A stretch of 64,000 bases of DNA, taken from an uncultured Clostridium sp. (GTDB taxonomy: Bacteria > Bacillota > Clostridia > Clostridiales > Clostridiaceae). The position numbers and the translations under genes are program-made. The stretch spans positions 1 to 64,000 of the forward strand of contig NZ_CAJURG010000001.1 of NCBI RefSeq assembly GCF_910588715.1. Reading direction: 5' to 3'. The notes under the pieces are model-generated. The model searched no databases. It saw only the letters and a list, made by a program, of their open reading frames with translations, and was not told where the DNA came from. This document shows, piece by piece, positions 6,639 to 16,140 of this stretch. Within the stretch, counting starts at the first letter, position 1; every line of letters starts with the position of its first letter.

Positions 6639-7650
6639 AAAATTAATTTGTAAATCAATAATAGCAATGGCTTTAATAATACTTAGTATTTTTATATATT
6701 TATATTTTACTCCAATAAGAGATGTTATTAATTTATTAGTAATTTCATTTATAATAGCATATACATTAAAGCCTCTAAGAAATTATTTTAGTGAAAAGCT
6801 AAATATATCGGCAAAAAAAAGTTCACTTTTAATTATATTTTTACTTTTATTATCCTTTGTAGGACTTTTATATAGCATAGTTCCTTCAATAATAAAAGAA
6901 AGTGGAAACTTTGGAATTATGTTAGATAGCATAGAAGAATATATTTTAAATCTTGCAGTTAAGTTTAAATTAGATAGGTTGCCAATTTTTGAAACTATAT
7001 ATATGCAAATTGGTGAAAAAATAAATATGATTTTAAGCAGTGCATCAACAAATTTAATAGATAATATGATTTTACTTGGTGAAAATATAGTTGCACTTGC
7101 AGTTGTACCTATTACAATTTATTATTTATTAGCTGATGGAGATTTAATTTACAAAAAACTATTATTAATTTTTCCAACTGATAAAAGAATTTTAATAAAA
7201 AATATAAATAATAATATAGATAAAATTTTAAGTAGATATATATTAAGTCAGCTCTTACTCTCCTTAATAATTGGAGCATTATCCTTTGTTTTATTATTAG
7301 TACTTAGAATAAAGTTTCCATTAGTTTTATCAATAATAAATGCTATAGCAAATATAATTCCATACTTTGGGGCAATTATTGGAGGTGTTCCTATAATTTT
7401 TATGGCACTTACAGGTTCTGTTACAAAGGGAATATTAGCAGCTATAGGAGTATTTTTAATTCAACAAGTAGAGGGAAACTTTTTAGCTCCAAAAATAACA
7501 GGGGATAGCACAAATATGCATCCTATAATAATTATTATTTTGCTTATATTAGGTGAGAAAATAGGTGGAGTAATAGGTATGGTTTTAATTGTTCCAATTG
7601 CTGTAATTATTAAAGTTGTATATGATGATATAGATTATTATTTATTTTAA
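6622..7650 (+). CDS. AI-2E family transporter (PerM/YtvI-like permease)
   Basis: A 342-aa integral membrane protein of the AI-2E exporter / PerM / YtvI superfamily. It has about eight hydrophobic segments, beginning with residues 10-30 (SIIAMALIILSIFIYLYF). The family core appears as ILSQLLLSLIIGALSF, IIPYFGAIIGGVPI and QQVEGNFLAPKITG, the conserved C-terminal block. Members include autoinducer-2 exporters and Na+/H+ antiporters, so the substrate cannot be predicted. The start at ATG 6622 lies inside the preceding gene and its SD (TAAAGG) lies in that coding sequence. Confidence 0.85.
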   Translation: MLAKHKKLICKSIIAMALIILSIFIYLYFTPIRDVINLLVISFIIAYTLKPLRNYFSEKLNISAKKSSLLIIFLLLLSFVGLLYSIVPSIIKESGNFGIMLDSIEEYILNLAVKFKLDRLPIFETIYMQIGEKINMILSSASTNLIDNMILLGENIVALAVVPITIYYLLADGDLIYKKLLLIFPTDKRILIKNINNNIDKILSRYILSQLLLSLIIGALSFVLLLVLRIKFPLVLSIINAIANIIPYFGAIIGGVPIIFMALTGSVTKGILAAIGVFLIQQVEGNFLAPKITGDSTNMHPIIIIILLILGEKIGGVIGMVLIVPIAVIIKVVYDDIDYYLF

Positions 7651-7669
7651 AATGAGCTTTTATAGTTTA

Positions 7670-7698
7670 TTGACATAAGCATTTAAATGAAATATAAT
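7670..7698 (+). promoter_or_regulatory. Consensus sigma-A promoter of the alaS leader
   Basis: TTGACA (7670-7675), 17 nt, TATAAT (7693-7698): both hexamers are perfect. Transcription would start near 7705, shortly before the T-box. Confidence 0.85.
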
Positions 7699-7720
7699 TT
7701 TCTCATAAATACATAAAATA

Positions 7721-7920
7721 AAGCAATGAAGAGAATGAGTAAATATGATATAAATATTAAGAGAGGAAGTGGCTGGTGAAAACTTCTTATTTAACATATT
7801 GAAGCTATCTTGGAGCTTTTTTAACTTAAGTGATGTATATTTTTATATACATAATTAGGGTGGTACCGCGGAAATTATAAGTTTTCGTCCCTTTTCTTTA
7901 GGGATGGAGACTTTTTTTAT
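7721..7920 (+). promoter_or_regulatory. T-box riboswitch (alanine, specifier GCU)
   Basis: A tRNA-sensing leader controlling alaS. The hallmark T-box AGGGTGGTACCGCGG is at 7857-7871. Stem I shows GAGAATGAGTAAATATG (from 7731) and the distal AGAGAGGAAGTGGCTGGTGAAAAC part (about 7759-7782). The likely specifier in TTGAAGCTATC is GCT at 7804-7806, an alanine codon followed by a purine, matching the downstream gene. The terminator is built from GTCCC (7887-7891) with GGGAT (7901-7905) and flanks, then a T run from 7912. Uncharged tRNA-Ala should stabilise the antiterminator. Confidence 0.93.
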
Positions 7921-7984
7921 TTGGTTAAATTCTAAAGTATAAAAAGTTTAATTACAATTAAGAAAAGAGATGGAGGTAAAAAAC

Positions 7985-10633
7985 ATGAAATTCATGGGAG
8001 CAAATGAATTAAGAGAAAGTTTTATTAACTTTTTTGAATCTAAAGAGCATTTAAGAATGGAAAGTTTTCCATTAGTGCCTAAAAACGATAATAGTTTATT
8101 ATTAATAAATGCAGGTATGGCACCCCTTAAGCCATACTTTACAGGAATACAAAAGCCACCAAAGACTAGAGTTACAACTTGCCAAAAGTGTATTAGAACT
8201 GGTGATATAGAAAACGTAGGAAAAACTTCAAGACATGGTACTTTCTTTGAGATGTTAGGTAACTTCTCGTTTGGAGATTACTTTAAAGGTGATGTTATTC
8301 CATGGGCTTGGGAATATGTAACAAGGGTTTTAAAATTACCTAAAGAAAAATTATATGTAACAATTTATTTAGAAGATGATGAAGCTTATGAAATTTGGAC
8401 TAGTAAAACAGATATAGACCCAAAGAGAATATTTAGATTAGGAAAAGATGATAACTTCTGGGAAGTTGGAACTGTAGGACCATGTGGACCATGTACAGAA
8501 ATTCATTTTGATAGAGGGATAGATGTAGAACCTGTTACAAACGTAGAGGATTTTGTAGCTGCTTCTGATGCAGATAGAATAGTTGAGTTTTGGAACTTAG
8601 TATTTATTCAATTTGACAAACAAGAAGATGGAAGCTATGCACCACTTAAAAATAAAAATATAGATACTGGTATGGGGCTTGAAAGAATTGCAACTATAAT
8701 GCAAGGTGTTGATAACATATTTGAAATTGATACAGTAAAGAATATAGTAAATAAAGTATCTTCACTTTCAGGTGTAGAATATGGAAAAGATGCAAATAGC
8801 GATATATCATTAAGAATAGTAACAGACCATGTTAAAGCTGTAACTATGCTTATATCTGATGGTGTTCAACCAAGCAATGAAGGTAGAGGATATGTTTTAA
8901 GAAGACTTTTAAGAAGAGCTGCAAGACATGGAAGACTTCTTGGAATTAAAGGATTATTCTTAAAAGATGTTGTAGATGCTGTTGTTGAAAACTATGGTGG
9001 AAACTATAAAATATTAGTTGAAAACAAAGATTATATAACTAAAATAATCACTTTAGAAGAAGAAAGATTTAATGAAACTATTGATGCTGGAATGAACATC
9101 TTAAATGGATATATTAAAGAATTAGAAGAATCTAACTCTAAAGTTTTATCTGGGGAAAAAGCATTTAAGTTATATGATACTTATGGATTCCCATTAGAGT
9201 TAACAGAAGAAATCTTAGAAGAAAAGAATATGACTGTTGACAGCGAAGAGTTCAAAAAGGAAATGGAAGCTCAAAGAGAAAGAGCAAGAAGTGCAAGAGG
9301 GGAAACTTCTTACATGGGAGCAGATGAAAGCCCAATAAACAAAGTAAAAGCTGATATTGAAACTGAATTTGTTGGATATACTTCTGTAGAAGGAGTTGGA
9401 AAGGTTGTAGTTCTTGCAACTGATGAAGAGTTTGTTTCAGAATTAAAAGAAGGAAGCAAAGGATATATATTAACTGATAAGACTCCTTTCTATGCTGAAA
9501 TGGGTGGTCAAATTGGTGACACTGGTATGATTACTGGAAAAACTGGAACAGCTTATGTATATAACACTAAGAAAAATGTTGGTGGAAAGACTGTTCATTA
9601 TGTTGAAGTTAAAAATGGAAGCATAAAAAATGGTGAAGAAGTTACTTTAACTGTAGATAGATCAAGAAGAGCTAATGTTTGTAAGAATCATACAGCAACT
9701 CATATGTTACAATCTGCATTAAAAGAAGTTATTGGTAGCCACGTTCATCAAGCAGGTTCTTTTGTTGATAATGAAAGATTAAGATTTGACTTTACTCATT
9801 TCCAAGCTATGACTTTAGAAGAAATACAAAAGGTTGAAGATTTAGTTAACGATAAGATAATGGAAGTTTCTTTAGTAGAAACTAAGCTTATGACAATAGA
9901 AGAAGCAAGAGAATCAGGAGCAACAGCGTTATTTGATGAAAAATATGGAGATAAAGTAAGAGTTGTAGCTGCTGGAGAATTCTCAAAAGAACTTTGCGGT
10001 GGTACTCATGTATCTAATGTTGGAGAAATTGGATTATTTAAAATAGTTTCTGAAACAGGTGTAGCTGCTGGTATTAGAAGAATAGAAGCTTTAACAGGAA
10101 GAGCTGCTATAAAATACATGGAAGAAAAGCAAAGATTATTAAGAGAAGCTTGCATGGCACTTAAATGTACTGAAAAAGATGTTTTAAAGAAAATATCAAC
10201 TCAAGGTACAGAACTTAAAGAAAAAGATAAAGAAATTGCAGAACTTAAATCAAAGCTTACAAGTGGAGCTTTAGATGATATATTAGCTTCAGCTAAGGAT
10301 ATAAATGGAGTTAAAGCAATTTGTTATAGCCTAGAAGGTGTAGATGGAAATGCTTTAAGAGATTTAGCAGATAAGATAAGAAGTAAGATGGGCTCAGGAG
10401 TTGTAGTATTAGTAAGTAATCTAGGAGACAAAGTTAATTTAGTTACTATGGCAACTAAGGATGTATTAGATAAAGGAATACATTCAGGTAAAATAATTAA
10501 AGAAGTAGCTACTGTTGTTGGCGGCGGCGGTGGTGGAAGACCAGATATGGCTCAAGCTGGTGGAAAGAAACCAGAAAATATAAATAAGGCTATAGAAGTT
10601 GCATTCCAAACAATAGAAAATTTAGTAAAATAG
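7985..10633 (+). CDS. alaS: Alanine--tRNA ligase
   Basis: Full-length (882 aa) class II alanyl-tRNA synthetase. It has the catalytic core with PLVPKNDNSLLLINAGM and TFFEMLGNFSFGDYF, the HxxxH of the editing domain in NHTATHMLQSAL, the distal CGGTH zinc/editing motif in KELCGGTHVSN, and a C-terminal domain with a Gly-run (GGGGGGRPDMAQAGG). A frame start at ATG 7970 overlaps the RBS GGAGG (7973-7977); ATG 7985 with 7-nt spacing is the real start. Regulated by the T-box upstream. Confidence 0.97.
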   Translation: MKFMGANELRESFINFFESKEHLRMESFPLVPKNDNSLLLINAGMAPLKPYFTGIQKPPKTRVTTCQKCIRTGDIENVGKTSRHGTFFEMLGNFSFGDYFKGDVIPWAWEYVTRVLKLPKEKLYVTIYLEDDEAYEIWTSKTDIDPKRIFRLGKDDNFWEVGTVGPCGPCTEIHFDRGIDVEPVTNVEDFVAASDADRIVEFWNLVFIQFDKQEDGSYAPLKNKNIDTGMGLERIATIMQGVDNIFEIDTVKNIVNKVSSLSGVEYGKDANSDISLRIVTDHVKAVTMLISDGVQPSNEGRGYVLRRLLRRAARHGRLLGIKGLFLKDVVDAVVENYGGNYKILVENKDYITKIITLEEERFNETIDAGMNILNGYIKELEESNSKVLSGEKAFKLYDTYGFPLELTEEILEEKNMTVDSEEFKKEMEAQRERARSARGETSYMGADESPINKVKADIETEFVGYTSVEGVGKVVVLATDEEFVSELKEGSKGYILTDKTPFYAEMGGQIGDTGMITGKTGTAYVYNTKKNVGGKTVHYVEVKNGSIKNGEEVTLTVDRSRRANVCKNHTATHMLQSALKEVIGSHVHQAGSFVDNERLRFDFTHFQAMTLEEIQKVEDLVNDKIMEVSLVETKLMTIEEARESGATALFDEKYGDKVRVVAAGEFSKELCGGTHVSNVGEIGLFKIVSETGVAAGIRRIEALTGRAAIKYMEEKQRLLREACMALKCTEKDVLKKISTQGTELKEKDKEIAELKSKLTSGALDDILASAKDINGVKAICYSLEGVDGNALRDLADKIRSKMGSGVVVLVSNLGDKVNLVTMATKDVLDKGIHSGKIIKEVATVVGGGGGGRPDMAQAGGKKPENINKAIEVAFQTIENLVK

Positions 10634-10645
10634 TTTTTTAAATAG

Positions 10646-10674
10646 TATACAATTATATTATTTTAGGTTATAAT
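10646..10674 (+). promoter_or_regulatory. Promoter candidate for ireB operon
   Basis: TATACA (10646-10651), 17 nt, TATAAT (10669-10674). The leader would be about 85 nt long. Confidence 0.5.
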
Positions 10675-10728
10675 ATAAATAATAAAGTCGTATAAATCAA
10701 AGGATTAAAAATAAATAAAAAACTTTCG

Positions 10729-10764
10729 TAAGGGGGTGAAGTTGCTAAGTAGGCAACGAACGGT
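10729..10764 (+). promoter_or_regulatory. Split ribosome-binding site: SD and start separated by a hairpin
   Basis: The only strong SD before ireB, AGGGGGTG (ending 10738), lies about 26 nt from ATG 10765. Between them GTTGCT (10741-10746) pairs with GGCAAC (10752-10757) around a 5-nt loop. Folding would reduce the effective SD-to-start distance to about 9 nt. An in-frame TAG at 10750-10752 excludes an upstream start. Confidence 0.55.
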
Positions 10765-11022
10765 ATGGATAATAATCTTGACAGAACAATGCAATTTGAC
10801 TTAAGCATTAACAAAGAGGATTTAACTAAATCAATTCTAAACGATGTGTATATAGCATTGAAGGAAAAGGGATATAACCCAATAAATCAGTTGGTAGGTT
10901 ATCTAATTTCAGGTGATCCTTCTTACATTACTAGTTATAACGGAGCAAGAGCTTTACTTAGAAAACTTGAAAGAGATGAAATACTTGAAGAGGTAATAAA
11001 ATCTTATCTAGAAATAAAATAA
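10765..11022 (+). CDS. ireB: IreB-family regulatory phosphoprotein (UPF0297/DUF965)
   Basis: An 85-aa cytoplasmic protein of the IreB family. In Enterococcus IreB is phosphorylated by the PASTA kinase IreK and lowers cephalosporin resistance. The N-terminal DRTMQFDLS carries the threonine environment of the known phosphosite, and GYNPINQLVGYLISGDP and ITSYNGARALLRKLERDE are the conserved core. A PrkC-type kinase and its phosphatase are encoded at 54239-57372, so a cognate kinase is available. It is followed by a terminator and then ruvX, the order usual in Firmicutes. Confidence 0.92.
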   Translation: MDNNLDRTMQFDLSINKEDLTKSILNDVYIALKEKGYNPINQLVGYLISGDPSYITSYNGARALLRKLERDEILEEVIKSYLEIK

Positions 11023-11050
11023 AAGGTGCCCGTTAATCGGGCATCTTTTG
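11021..11050 (+). terminator. Terminator between ireB and ruvX
   Basis: AAAAGGTGCCCG (11021-11032) pairs with CGGGCATCTTTT (11038-11049), one G-T wobble. It begins in the stop codon of ireB and ends in a short T-rich tail, so some read-through to ruvX is likely. Confidence 0.8.
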
Positions 11051-11102
11051 TTTATTAAAAATTATTTTTATTCTCGATTTAATTAAACAAAGGAGAAACT
11101 TT

Positions 11103-11528
11103 ATGAGAATATTAGGACTTGATATGGGATCAAAAACTATAGGTGTTGCTTTAAGTGATCCATTAGGGTGGACTGCCCAAGGAATTACAACAATAAGACG
11201 TACTAAAAAGGAACAAGACTTAGAAGAATTGCATAAAATATGCAATGAATATGGAGTAGAAACTGTAGTTGTTGGACTTCCTAAAAATATGAATGGAACT
11301 ATTGGAGAGTCTGGAGAAAAGGCTTTAGAGTTTGCAGAGCTATTAAAAGAAAAAACAGGACTTGAAATAGAAATGTGGGATGAAAGATTAACAACAGTAG
11401 CAGCACATAGAGCAATGTTAGAAGCTGACCTTTCAAGAAATAAAAGAAAAAAAATAGTAGATAAAATAGCTGCAACATACATATTGCAGGGCTATCTTGA
11501 CAAATTAAGATTAAGTAACAATAAATAA
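11103..11528 (+). CDS. ruvX: RuvX/YqgF-type Holliday junction resolvase homologue
   Basis: A 141-aa RNase H-fold nuclease of the YqgF/RuvX family, implicated in Holliday junction resolution and pre-16S rRNA 5'-end processing. The acidic active-site residues are seen in LGLDMGSKTIGVALSD (Asp7), WDERLTT and the C-terminal DKIAATYILQGYLD. AAAGGAGAAA precedes ATG 11103. It is part of the ireB-ruvX-DUF1292-fur run. Confidence 0.93.
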   Translation: MRILGLDMGSKTIGVALSDPLGWTAQGITTIRRTKKEQDLEELHKICNEYGVETVVVGLPKNMNGTIGESGEKALEFAELLKEKTGLEIEMWDERLTTVAAHRAMLEADLSRNKRKKIVDKIAATYILQGYLDKLRLSNNK

Positions 11529-11555
11529 TTCAAAAGAAAAGGAGACTAAAAAATA

Positions 11556-11831
11556 ATGGAAAAAGATTTAAAAACAATACAATTATTTGATGAAGAAGGA
11601 AATGAGATAAATTTAAACGTAATAGCATTCTTTGATATGGTAAATCCTGAAACAGAAGAAAAGAGCGAATATGTTATAGTTCAAGAACAAGGATATGAAG
11701 ACGAAAATCCTTTTGCTTTAAAGGTAGTAAAAGATGAAAATGATGAAGATATATTTGAATTAATTGAAAATGAAATAGAGTTAGCAGCTATAGAAGAAGC
11801 ATATAACACTATTTTTATGGATGAAGAATAA
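11556..11831 (+). CDS. DUF1292 protein (YrzB-like)
   Basis: A 91-aa very acidic protein of the DUF1292/YrzB family, usually found next to ireB and ruvX. Conserved words are LFDEEGNEINL and YVIVQEQGYEDENPFALKVV. It has no membrane segment or catalytic motif. RBS AAGGAGAC precedes the ATG. Function is unknown in the family. Confidence 0.88.
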   Translation: MEKDLKTIQLFDEEGNEINLNVIAFFDMVNPETEEKSEYVIVQEQGYEDENPFALKVVKDENDEDIFELIENEIELAAIEEAYNTIFMDEE

Positions 11832-11854
11832 TAAAGAAATGAGGTGTTAAGTAT

Positions 11855-12316
11855 ATGAGTACAGTTAATATAGATATTGAATCATTAAAAGAAAACTTAA
11901 AACAAAAAGGATATAAGTTAACGCCTCAAAGAAGAGCTATAGTAGATGTAATCATTGAAAAAGAGGGAGAACACTTAACCGCAGAAGAAATTTATGATGA
12001 AGTTAAGAAGATATGTCCTGATATAGGTTTAGCAACAGTATATAGAACTGTATTATTATTAGAAGAAGTTGGTGTTATTTTTAAATTAGATTTAAATGAT
12101 GGATGTAGCAGATATGAACTTGTTCATAGTGAAGAGGAGCATAGACATCATCATTTAGTATGTAATGAGTGTAAATCAGTATTTGAGGTTCAAGATGACC
12201 TTTTAGATGAACTTGAAGAAAGCATTGAAAATACATATGGATTTAAAATTTTAGACCATAGCGTAAAGTTCTTTGGAATCTGTGCTAACTGCGTAAAAAA
12301 ACAAAAAGGTGAATAA
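11855..12316 (+). CDS. fur: Fur-family metal-responsive repressor
   Basis: A 153-aa Fur-family regulator. The DNA-binding winged helix includes GYKLTPQRRAIVDVI and LATVYRTVLLLEEVGV. The metal domain has EHRHHHLVCNECK and the C-terminal FFGICANC, the two CxxC pairs of the structural zinc site. The pattern HHHLVCxEC followed by DLLDELE resembles Bacillus Fur more than PerR or Zur, so iron is the likeliest ligand. That distinction rests on remembered family sequences. RBS GAGGTG precedes ATG 11855. Confidence 0.85.
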   Translation: MSTVNIDIESLKENLKQKGYKLTPQRRAIVDVIIEKEGEHLTAEEIYDEVKKICPDIGLATVYRTVLLLEEVGVIFKLDLNDGCSRYELVHSEEEHRHHHLVCNECKSVFEVQDDLLDELEESIENTYGFKILDHSVKFFGICANCVKKQKGE

Positions 12317-12378
12317 AAGGATATTAGTAGTATGTATATACTTTAAAATACATAATGGAAGAGAGAAGGAGGGGACAT

Positions 12379-14046
12379 ATGAAGAATGAAAAAGCAAAGG
12401 TTAAGATTATTCCTTTAGGTGGAGTAAATGAAATAGGAAAAAACTTAACAGCAATAGAATACAAAAATGATATAGTTGTAATAGACTGTGGGCTTAAATT
12501 TCCAGATGAAGATATGTTCGGAATAGATTTAGTTATACCTGATATAACCTACCTTATGAAAAACAAAGAAAAAGTATCTGGAATATTCTTAACTCATGGT
12601 CATGAGGATCACATTGGAGCATTACCATATGTTTTAAAACAATTAAATGTTCCTGTATATGGAACAAAATTAACATTAGGAATAGTAGAAACTAAATTAA
12701 AAGAACATGGATTACTAAGTTCAACAGAGCTTATAAGAGTAAAACCAAGAGATGTAATTAGATTAAAGTCAGTATCAGTAGAGTTTATAAAAACTAATCA
12801 CTCAATTGCTGATTCTGTAGCAATTGCAATACACACACCACTGGGCGTTGTACTTCATACAGGAGACTTTAAAGTTGATTATACACCAATTGATGGTGAA
12901 ACCATGGATTTTGCAAGATTTGCAGAGCTTGGGAAAAAGGGAGTTCTTGCTATGATGGCAGACTCTACAAATGTTGAAAAAACTGGATATACAAATTCTG
13001 AAAAAATAGTTGGAGAAAGCTTAATTAGAATATTTGGAAAAACTAAGGGCAGAATAATTATTGCAACATTTGCTTCAAATATCCATAGAATCCAACAAAT
13101 AATTGATGCTGCTTCTGTATATGGAAGAAAGGTTGCAGTATCAGGAAGAAGTATGGAAAATATAATGAATGTAGCTATGGAGCTTGGTTATATTGAAGTT
13201 GACAAAGATACTTTAGTATCTATTGACCACATTAATAAATATAATAATGACCAAATAGTTATAATAACTACAGGAAGTCAAGGTGAGCCAATGTCTGCAT
13301 TATCAAGAATGGCATCATCTGAGCATAGAAAAGTAAATATTGTTGAAGGAGATACAATAATTATTTCTGCAACACCTATTCCGGGAAATGAAAAGCTTGT
13401 ATCAAAAGTTATTAATCAATTATTTAAAAAAGGTGCAGAAGTTATATATGGTTCTAGAGAAAACATTCACGTTTCAGGTCATGCTTGCCAAGAAGAATTA
13501 AAACTTATGCAAACTTTAATTAAACCAAAGAACTTTATTCCAGTTCACGGTGAATATAGACATTTAAAACAACATGGAGAACTTGCTATAAAATTAGGGC
13601 TTGATCCTAAAAATGTAGTTATTCCTGAAGTTGGAGATGTAATAGAAATTACTAGAAGTAGCATTAAGAAAAATGGAAGTGTTATTTCAGGTCAAATATT
13701 TGTTGATGGACTTGGCGTTGGAGATGTTGGAAATATAGTATTAAGAGATAGAAAACATTTATCTCAAGATGGTATATTAACAGTAGTTGTAACTTTATCA
13801 AAAGAAAACAAAACTATAGTAGCAGGCCCAGATATTATTTCAAGAGGATTTGTATATGTAAGAGAATCTGAAGGATTAATGGATGAAGCAAAAGAAATTG
13901 TTAGAAGTACTCTGCTTGATTGTGAAGAAAAGAAAATTACTGATTGGGCAACATTAAAATCAAATGTAAGAGACGATCTTAGAGCTTATCTTTATGAAAA
14001 AACTAAGAGAAAACCAATGATACTACCAATTATTATGGAAATATAA
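12379..14046 (+). CDS. rnjA: Ribonuclease J
   Basis: A 555-aa metallo-beta-lactamase/beta-CASP ribonuclease J, with 5'-3' exo- and endonuclease activity in RNA decay and rRNA maturation. Core motifs: FLTHGHEDHIGALPYVL (HxHxDH), HSIADS, HTGDFKVDYTP, the beta-CASP ATFASNIHRIQQII and the VSGHACQEELK histidine motif. A longer frame begins with ATG 12355, but the strong SD AGGAGGGG sits between it and ATG 12379, which is therefore the start. Confidence 0.94.
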   Translation: MKNEKAKVKIIPLGGVNEIGKNLTAIEYKNDIVVIDCGLKFPDEDMFGIDLVIPDITYLMKNKEKVSGIFLTHGHEDHIGALPYVLKQLNVPVYGTKLTLGIVETKLKEHGLLSSTELIRVKPRDVIRLKSVSVEFIKTNHSIADSVAIAIHTPLGVVLHTGDFKVDYTPIDGETMDFARFAELGKKGVLAMMADSTNVEKTGYTNSEKIVGESLIRIFGKTKGRIIIATFASNIHRIQQIIDAASVYGRKVAVSGRSMENIMNVAMELGYIEVDKDTLVSIDHINKYNNDQIVIITTGSQGEPMSALSRMASSEHRKVNIVEGDTIIISATPIPGNEKLVSKVINQLFKKGAEVIYGSRENIHVSGHACQEELKLMQTLIKPKNFIPVHGEYRHLKQHGELAIKLGLDPKNVVIPEVGDVIEITRSSIKKNGSVISGQIFVDGLGVGDVGNIVLRDRKHLSQDGILTVVVTLSKENKTIVAGPDIISRGFVYVRESEGLMDEAKEIVRSTLLDCEEKKITDWATLKSNVRDDLRAYLYEKTKRKPMILPIIMEI

Positions 14047-14095
14047 GTATTAGTTGACAAGTATCAAAGATAATAGTAGAATAATTTAGAGATTT

Positions 14096-14131
14096 GGAAA
14101 TTGGATACGAGTGTATCCAATTTTCTTTTTG
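14096..14131 (+). terminator. Terminator after rnjA
   Basis: GAAATTGGATAC (14097-14108) pairs with GTATCCAATTTTC (14113-14125) and is followed by TTTTT. Confidence 0.85.
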
Positions 14132-14219
14132 GGTAAAATAATAATAGGTTTACAAGATTAAAAATTTAAATTTTAAACTTATTAATTTTTTAACTTTAAA
14201 GGTTAATGGAGGAAATTAA

Positions 14220-16046
14220 ATGGAATTAATAACTAGAGATGATATTAGAAATATAGCAATAATAGCCCACGTTGACCATGGTAAGACAACCTTAGTTGAT
14301 GCCATGTTTAAAGAAAGTCACGTGTTTAGATCAAATGAAAAAATGGACGAAAGAATAATGGACTCTAACGATTTAGAAAAAGAAAGAGGAATCACAATTC
14401 TTTCAAAAAATACTGCCGTTATGTATGATGGAATAAAAATAAACATAGTTGATACACCGGGACATGCTGACTTCGGTGGAGAAGTTGAACGTGTACTTAA
14501 AATGGTTGACTCAGTTTTACTTGTTGTTGATTCTTATGAAGGGCCAATGCCACAAACAAAATTCGTTTTAAAGAAAGCTTTAGAGTTAAAATTAAAACCA
14601 ATTGTTGTTATAAATAAAATAGATAAACCAAATGCTAGACCAGAAGAAGTTATAGATGAAGTATTTGACTTATTCTTAGAATTAGGAGCTGATGATGAGC
14701 AATTAGATTTTCCAATCATATACGCTTCTGCTAGAGAAGGTTTTGCAAGATATAATTTTGAAGATACAAATTCAGGAATGGAACCATTATTTAGAACAAT
14801 AATAAATCACGTTGAACCACCAAAGGGATACATAGATGAACCTTTCCAAATGTTAGTTACAACTTTAGATAGTAATGCTTTCGTTGGTAAAATTGCTATT
14901 GGTAAAGTACATAGAGGTAAAGTTAAGAAAAATCAAAGCGTTGCTTTAGTTAGACAAGATGGAAGTAAAGCAAACTATAAAATAACAGCTGTATTTGGAT
15001 ATAACGGATTAAAGAGAGAAGAAGTTGAAGAAGCTGGACTTGGAGACATTATAGCAGTAAGTGGTATCATGGATGCTAATATTGGAGAAACTATAGCTGA
15101 TTCTTCTGCTCCAGAAGCATTACCATTCGTTGAAATTGATGAACCAACACTTAACATGAACTTCATGGTTAATGATTCACCATTTGCAGGTAAAGAAGGT
15201 GAATTTGTTACTTCAAGACATTTAAGAGATAGATTAATGAAGGAATTAGAAACTAACGTAAGTTTAAGAGTTAAAGAAATAACTCCAGATTGCTTTGAAG
15301 TATCAGGAAGAGGGGAACTTCACTTATCAGTTCTTATAGAAACAATGAGAAGAGAAGGTTTTGAATTACAAGTCTCTAAACCAAATGTTATCTTCAAAGA
15401 AGAAAATGGTAAAAAATTAGAACCAATGGAATACTTAACTATAGACGTACCAGAAGAATTCATGGGTGCTGTTATGGAAAAAATGGGACCAAGAAAAGCT
15501 GAAATGGTTAATATGACTTCAGCAGTTAATGGATATACTAGATTAGAATTCGTAATTCCTGCAAGAGGTCTTATAGGATTTAGAAATGAATTCATGACAG
15601 ATACAAAGGGTAATGGTATAATGAACCACGTATTTGAAGGCTATGCTCCATACAAAGGAGAAATTGAATCAAGAAGCAGAGGTTCAATAGTATCATTTGA
15701 ACAAGGTGAAGCTATTGCTTATGGTTTATTTAATGCTCAAGAAAGAGGTAGATTATTCATAACTCCAGGTACACCAGTATACCAAGGTATGGTTGTTGGA
15801 GAATGTTCTAGAGCTGAAGATTTAGATATAAATGTTTGTAAGGGTAAAAAATTAACTAATACAAGAGCTTCAGGTTCTGATGATGCTGTTAAATTAGTTC
15901 CAGTTACTACTTTAACATTAGAACAATCAATTGAATTTATCGGAAATGATGAATTAGTTGAAGTTACTCCAGAAAGCATTAGAATAAGAAAGAGATACTT
16001 AGATGCTGCTGAAAGAAAGAGAATGATAAGCAGAAGCAAAAAATAA
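14220..16046 (+). CDS. typA: Ribosome-associated GTPase TypA/BipA
   Basis: A 608-aa translational GTPase. The P-loop AHVDHGKTTLVDAM, switch region ERGITILSKN, G3 DTPGHADFGGE and G4 NKIDKP are all intact, followed by EF-G-like domains and the BipA-specific C-terminal domain with ESRSRGSIVSFEQGEAIAYG. It binds the 70S ribosome and assists ribosome assembly and stress responses. RBS GGAGG precedes ATG 14220. Stands alone between terminators. Confidence 0.96.
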   Translation: MELITRDDIRNIAIIAHVDHGKTTLVDAMFKESHVFRSNEKMDERIMDSNDLEKERGITILSKNTAVMYDGIKINIVDTPGHADFGGEVERVLKMVDSVLLVVDSYEGPMPQTKFVLKKALELKLKPIVVINKIDKPNARPEEVIDEVFDLFLELGADDEQLDFPIIYASAREGFARYNFEDTNSGMEPLFRTIINHVEPPKGYIDEPFQMLVTTLDSNAFVGKIAIGKVHRGKVKKNQSVALVRQDGSKANYKITAVFGYNGLKREEVEEAGLGDIIAVSGIMDANIGETIADSSAPEALPFVEIDEPTLNMNFMVNDSPFAGKEGEFVTSRHLRDRLMKELETNVSLRVKEITPDCFEVSGRGELHLSVLIETMRREGFELQVSKPNVIFKEENGKKLEPMEYLTIDVPEEFMGAVMEKMGPRKAEMVNMTSAVNGYTRLEFVIPARGLIGFRNEFMTDTKGNGIMNHVFEGYAPYKGEIESRSRGSIVSFEQGEAIAYGLFNAQERGRLFITPGTPVYQGMVVGECSRAEDLDINVCKGKKLTNTRASGSDDAVKLVPVTTLTLEQSIEFIGNDELVEVTPESIRIRKRYLDAAERKRMISRSKK

Positions 16047-16088
16047 TTATTTAAATTCTTTATAACTTTATATAAAAGTATTATAATA

Positions 16089-16124
16089 GTGAATAGCTAA
16101 TAGATTTTTAGCTATTCACTTTTA
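16089..16124 (+). terminator. Terminator after typA
   Basis: GTGAATAGCTAA (16089-16100) and TTAGCTATTCAC (16108-16119) form a perfect 12-bp stem followed by TTTT. Confidence 0.85.
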
Positions 16125-16140
16125 AATACAGGGGGTATTT

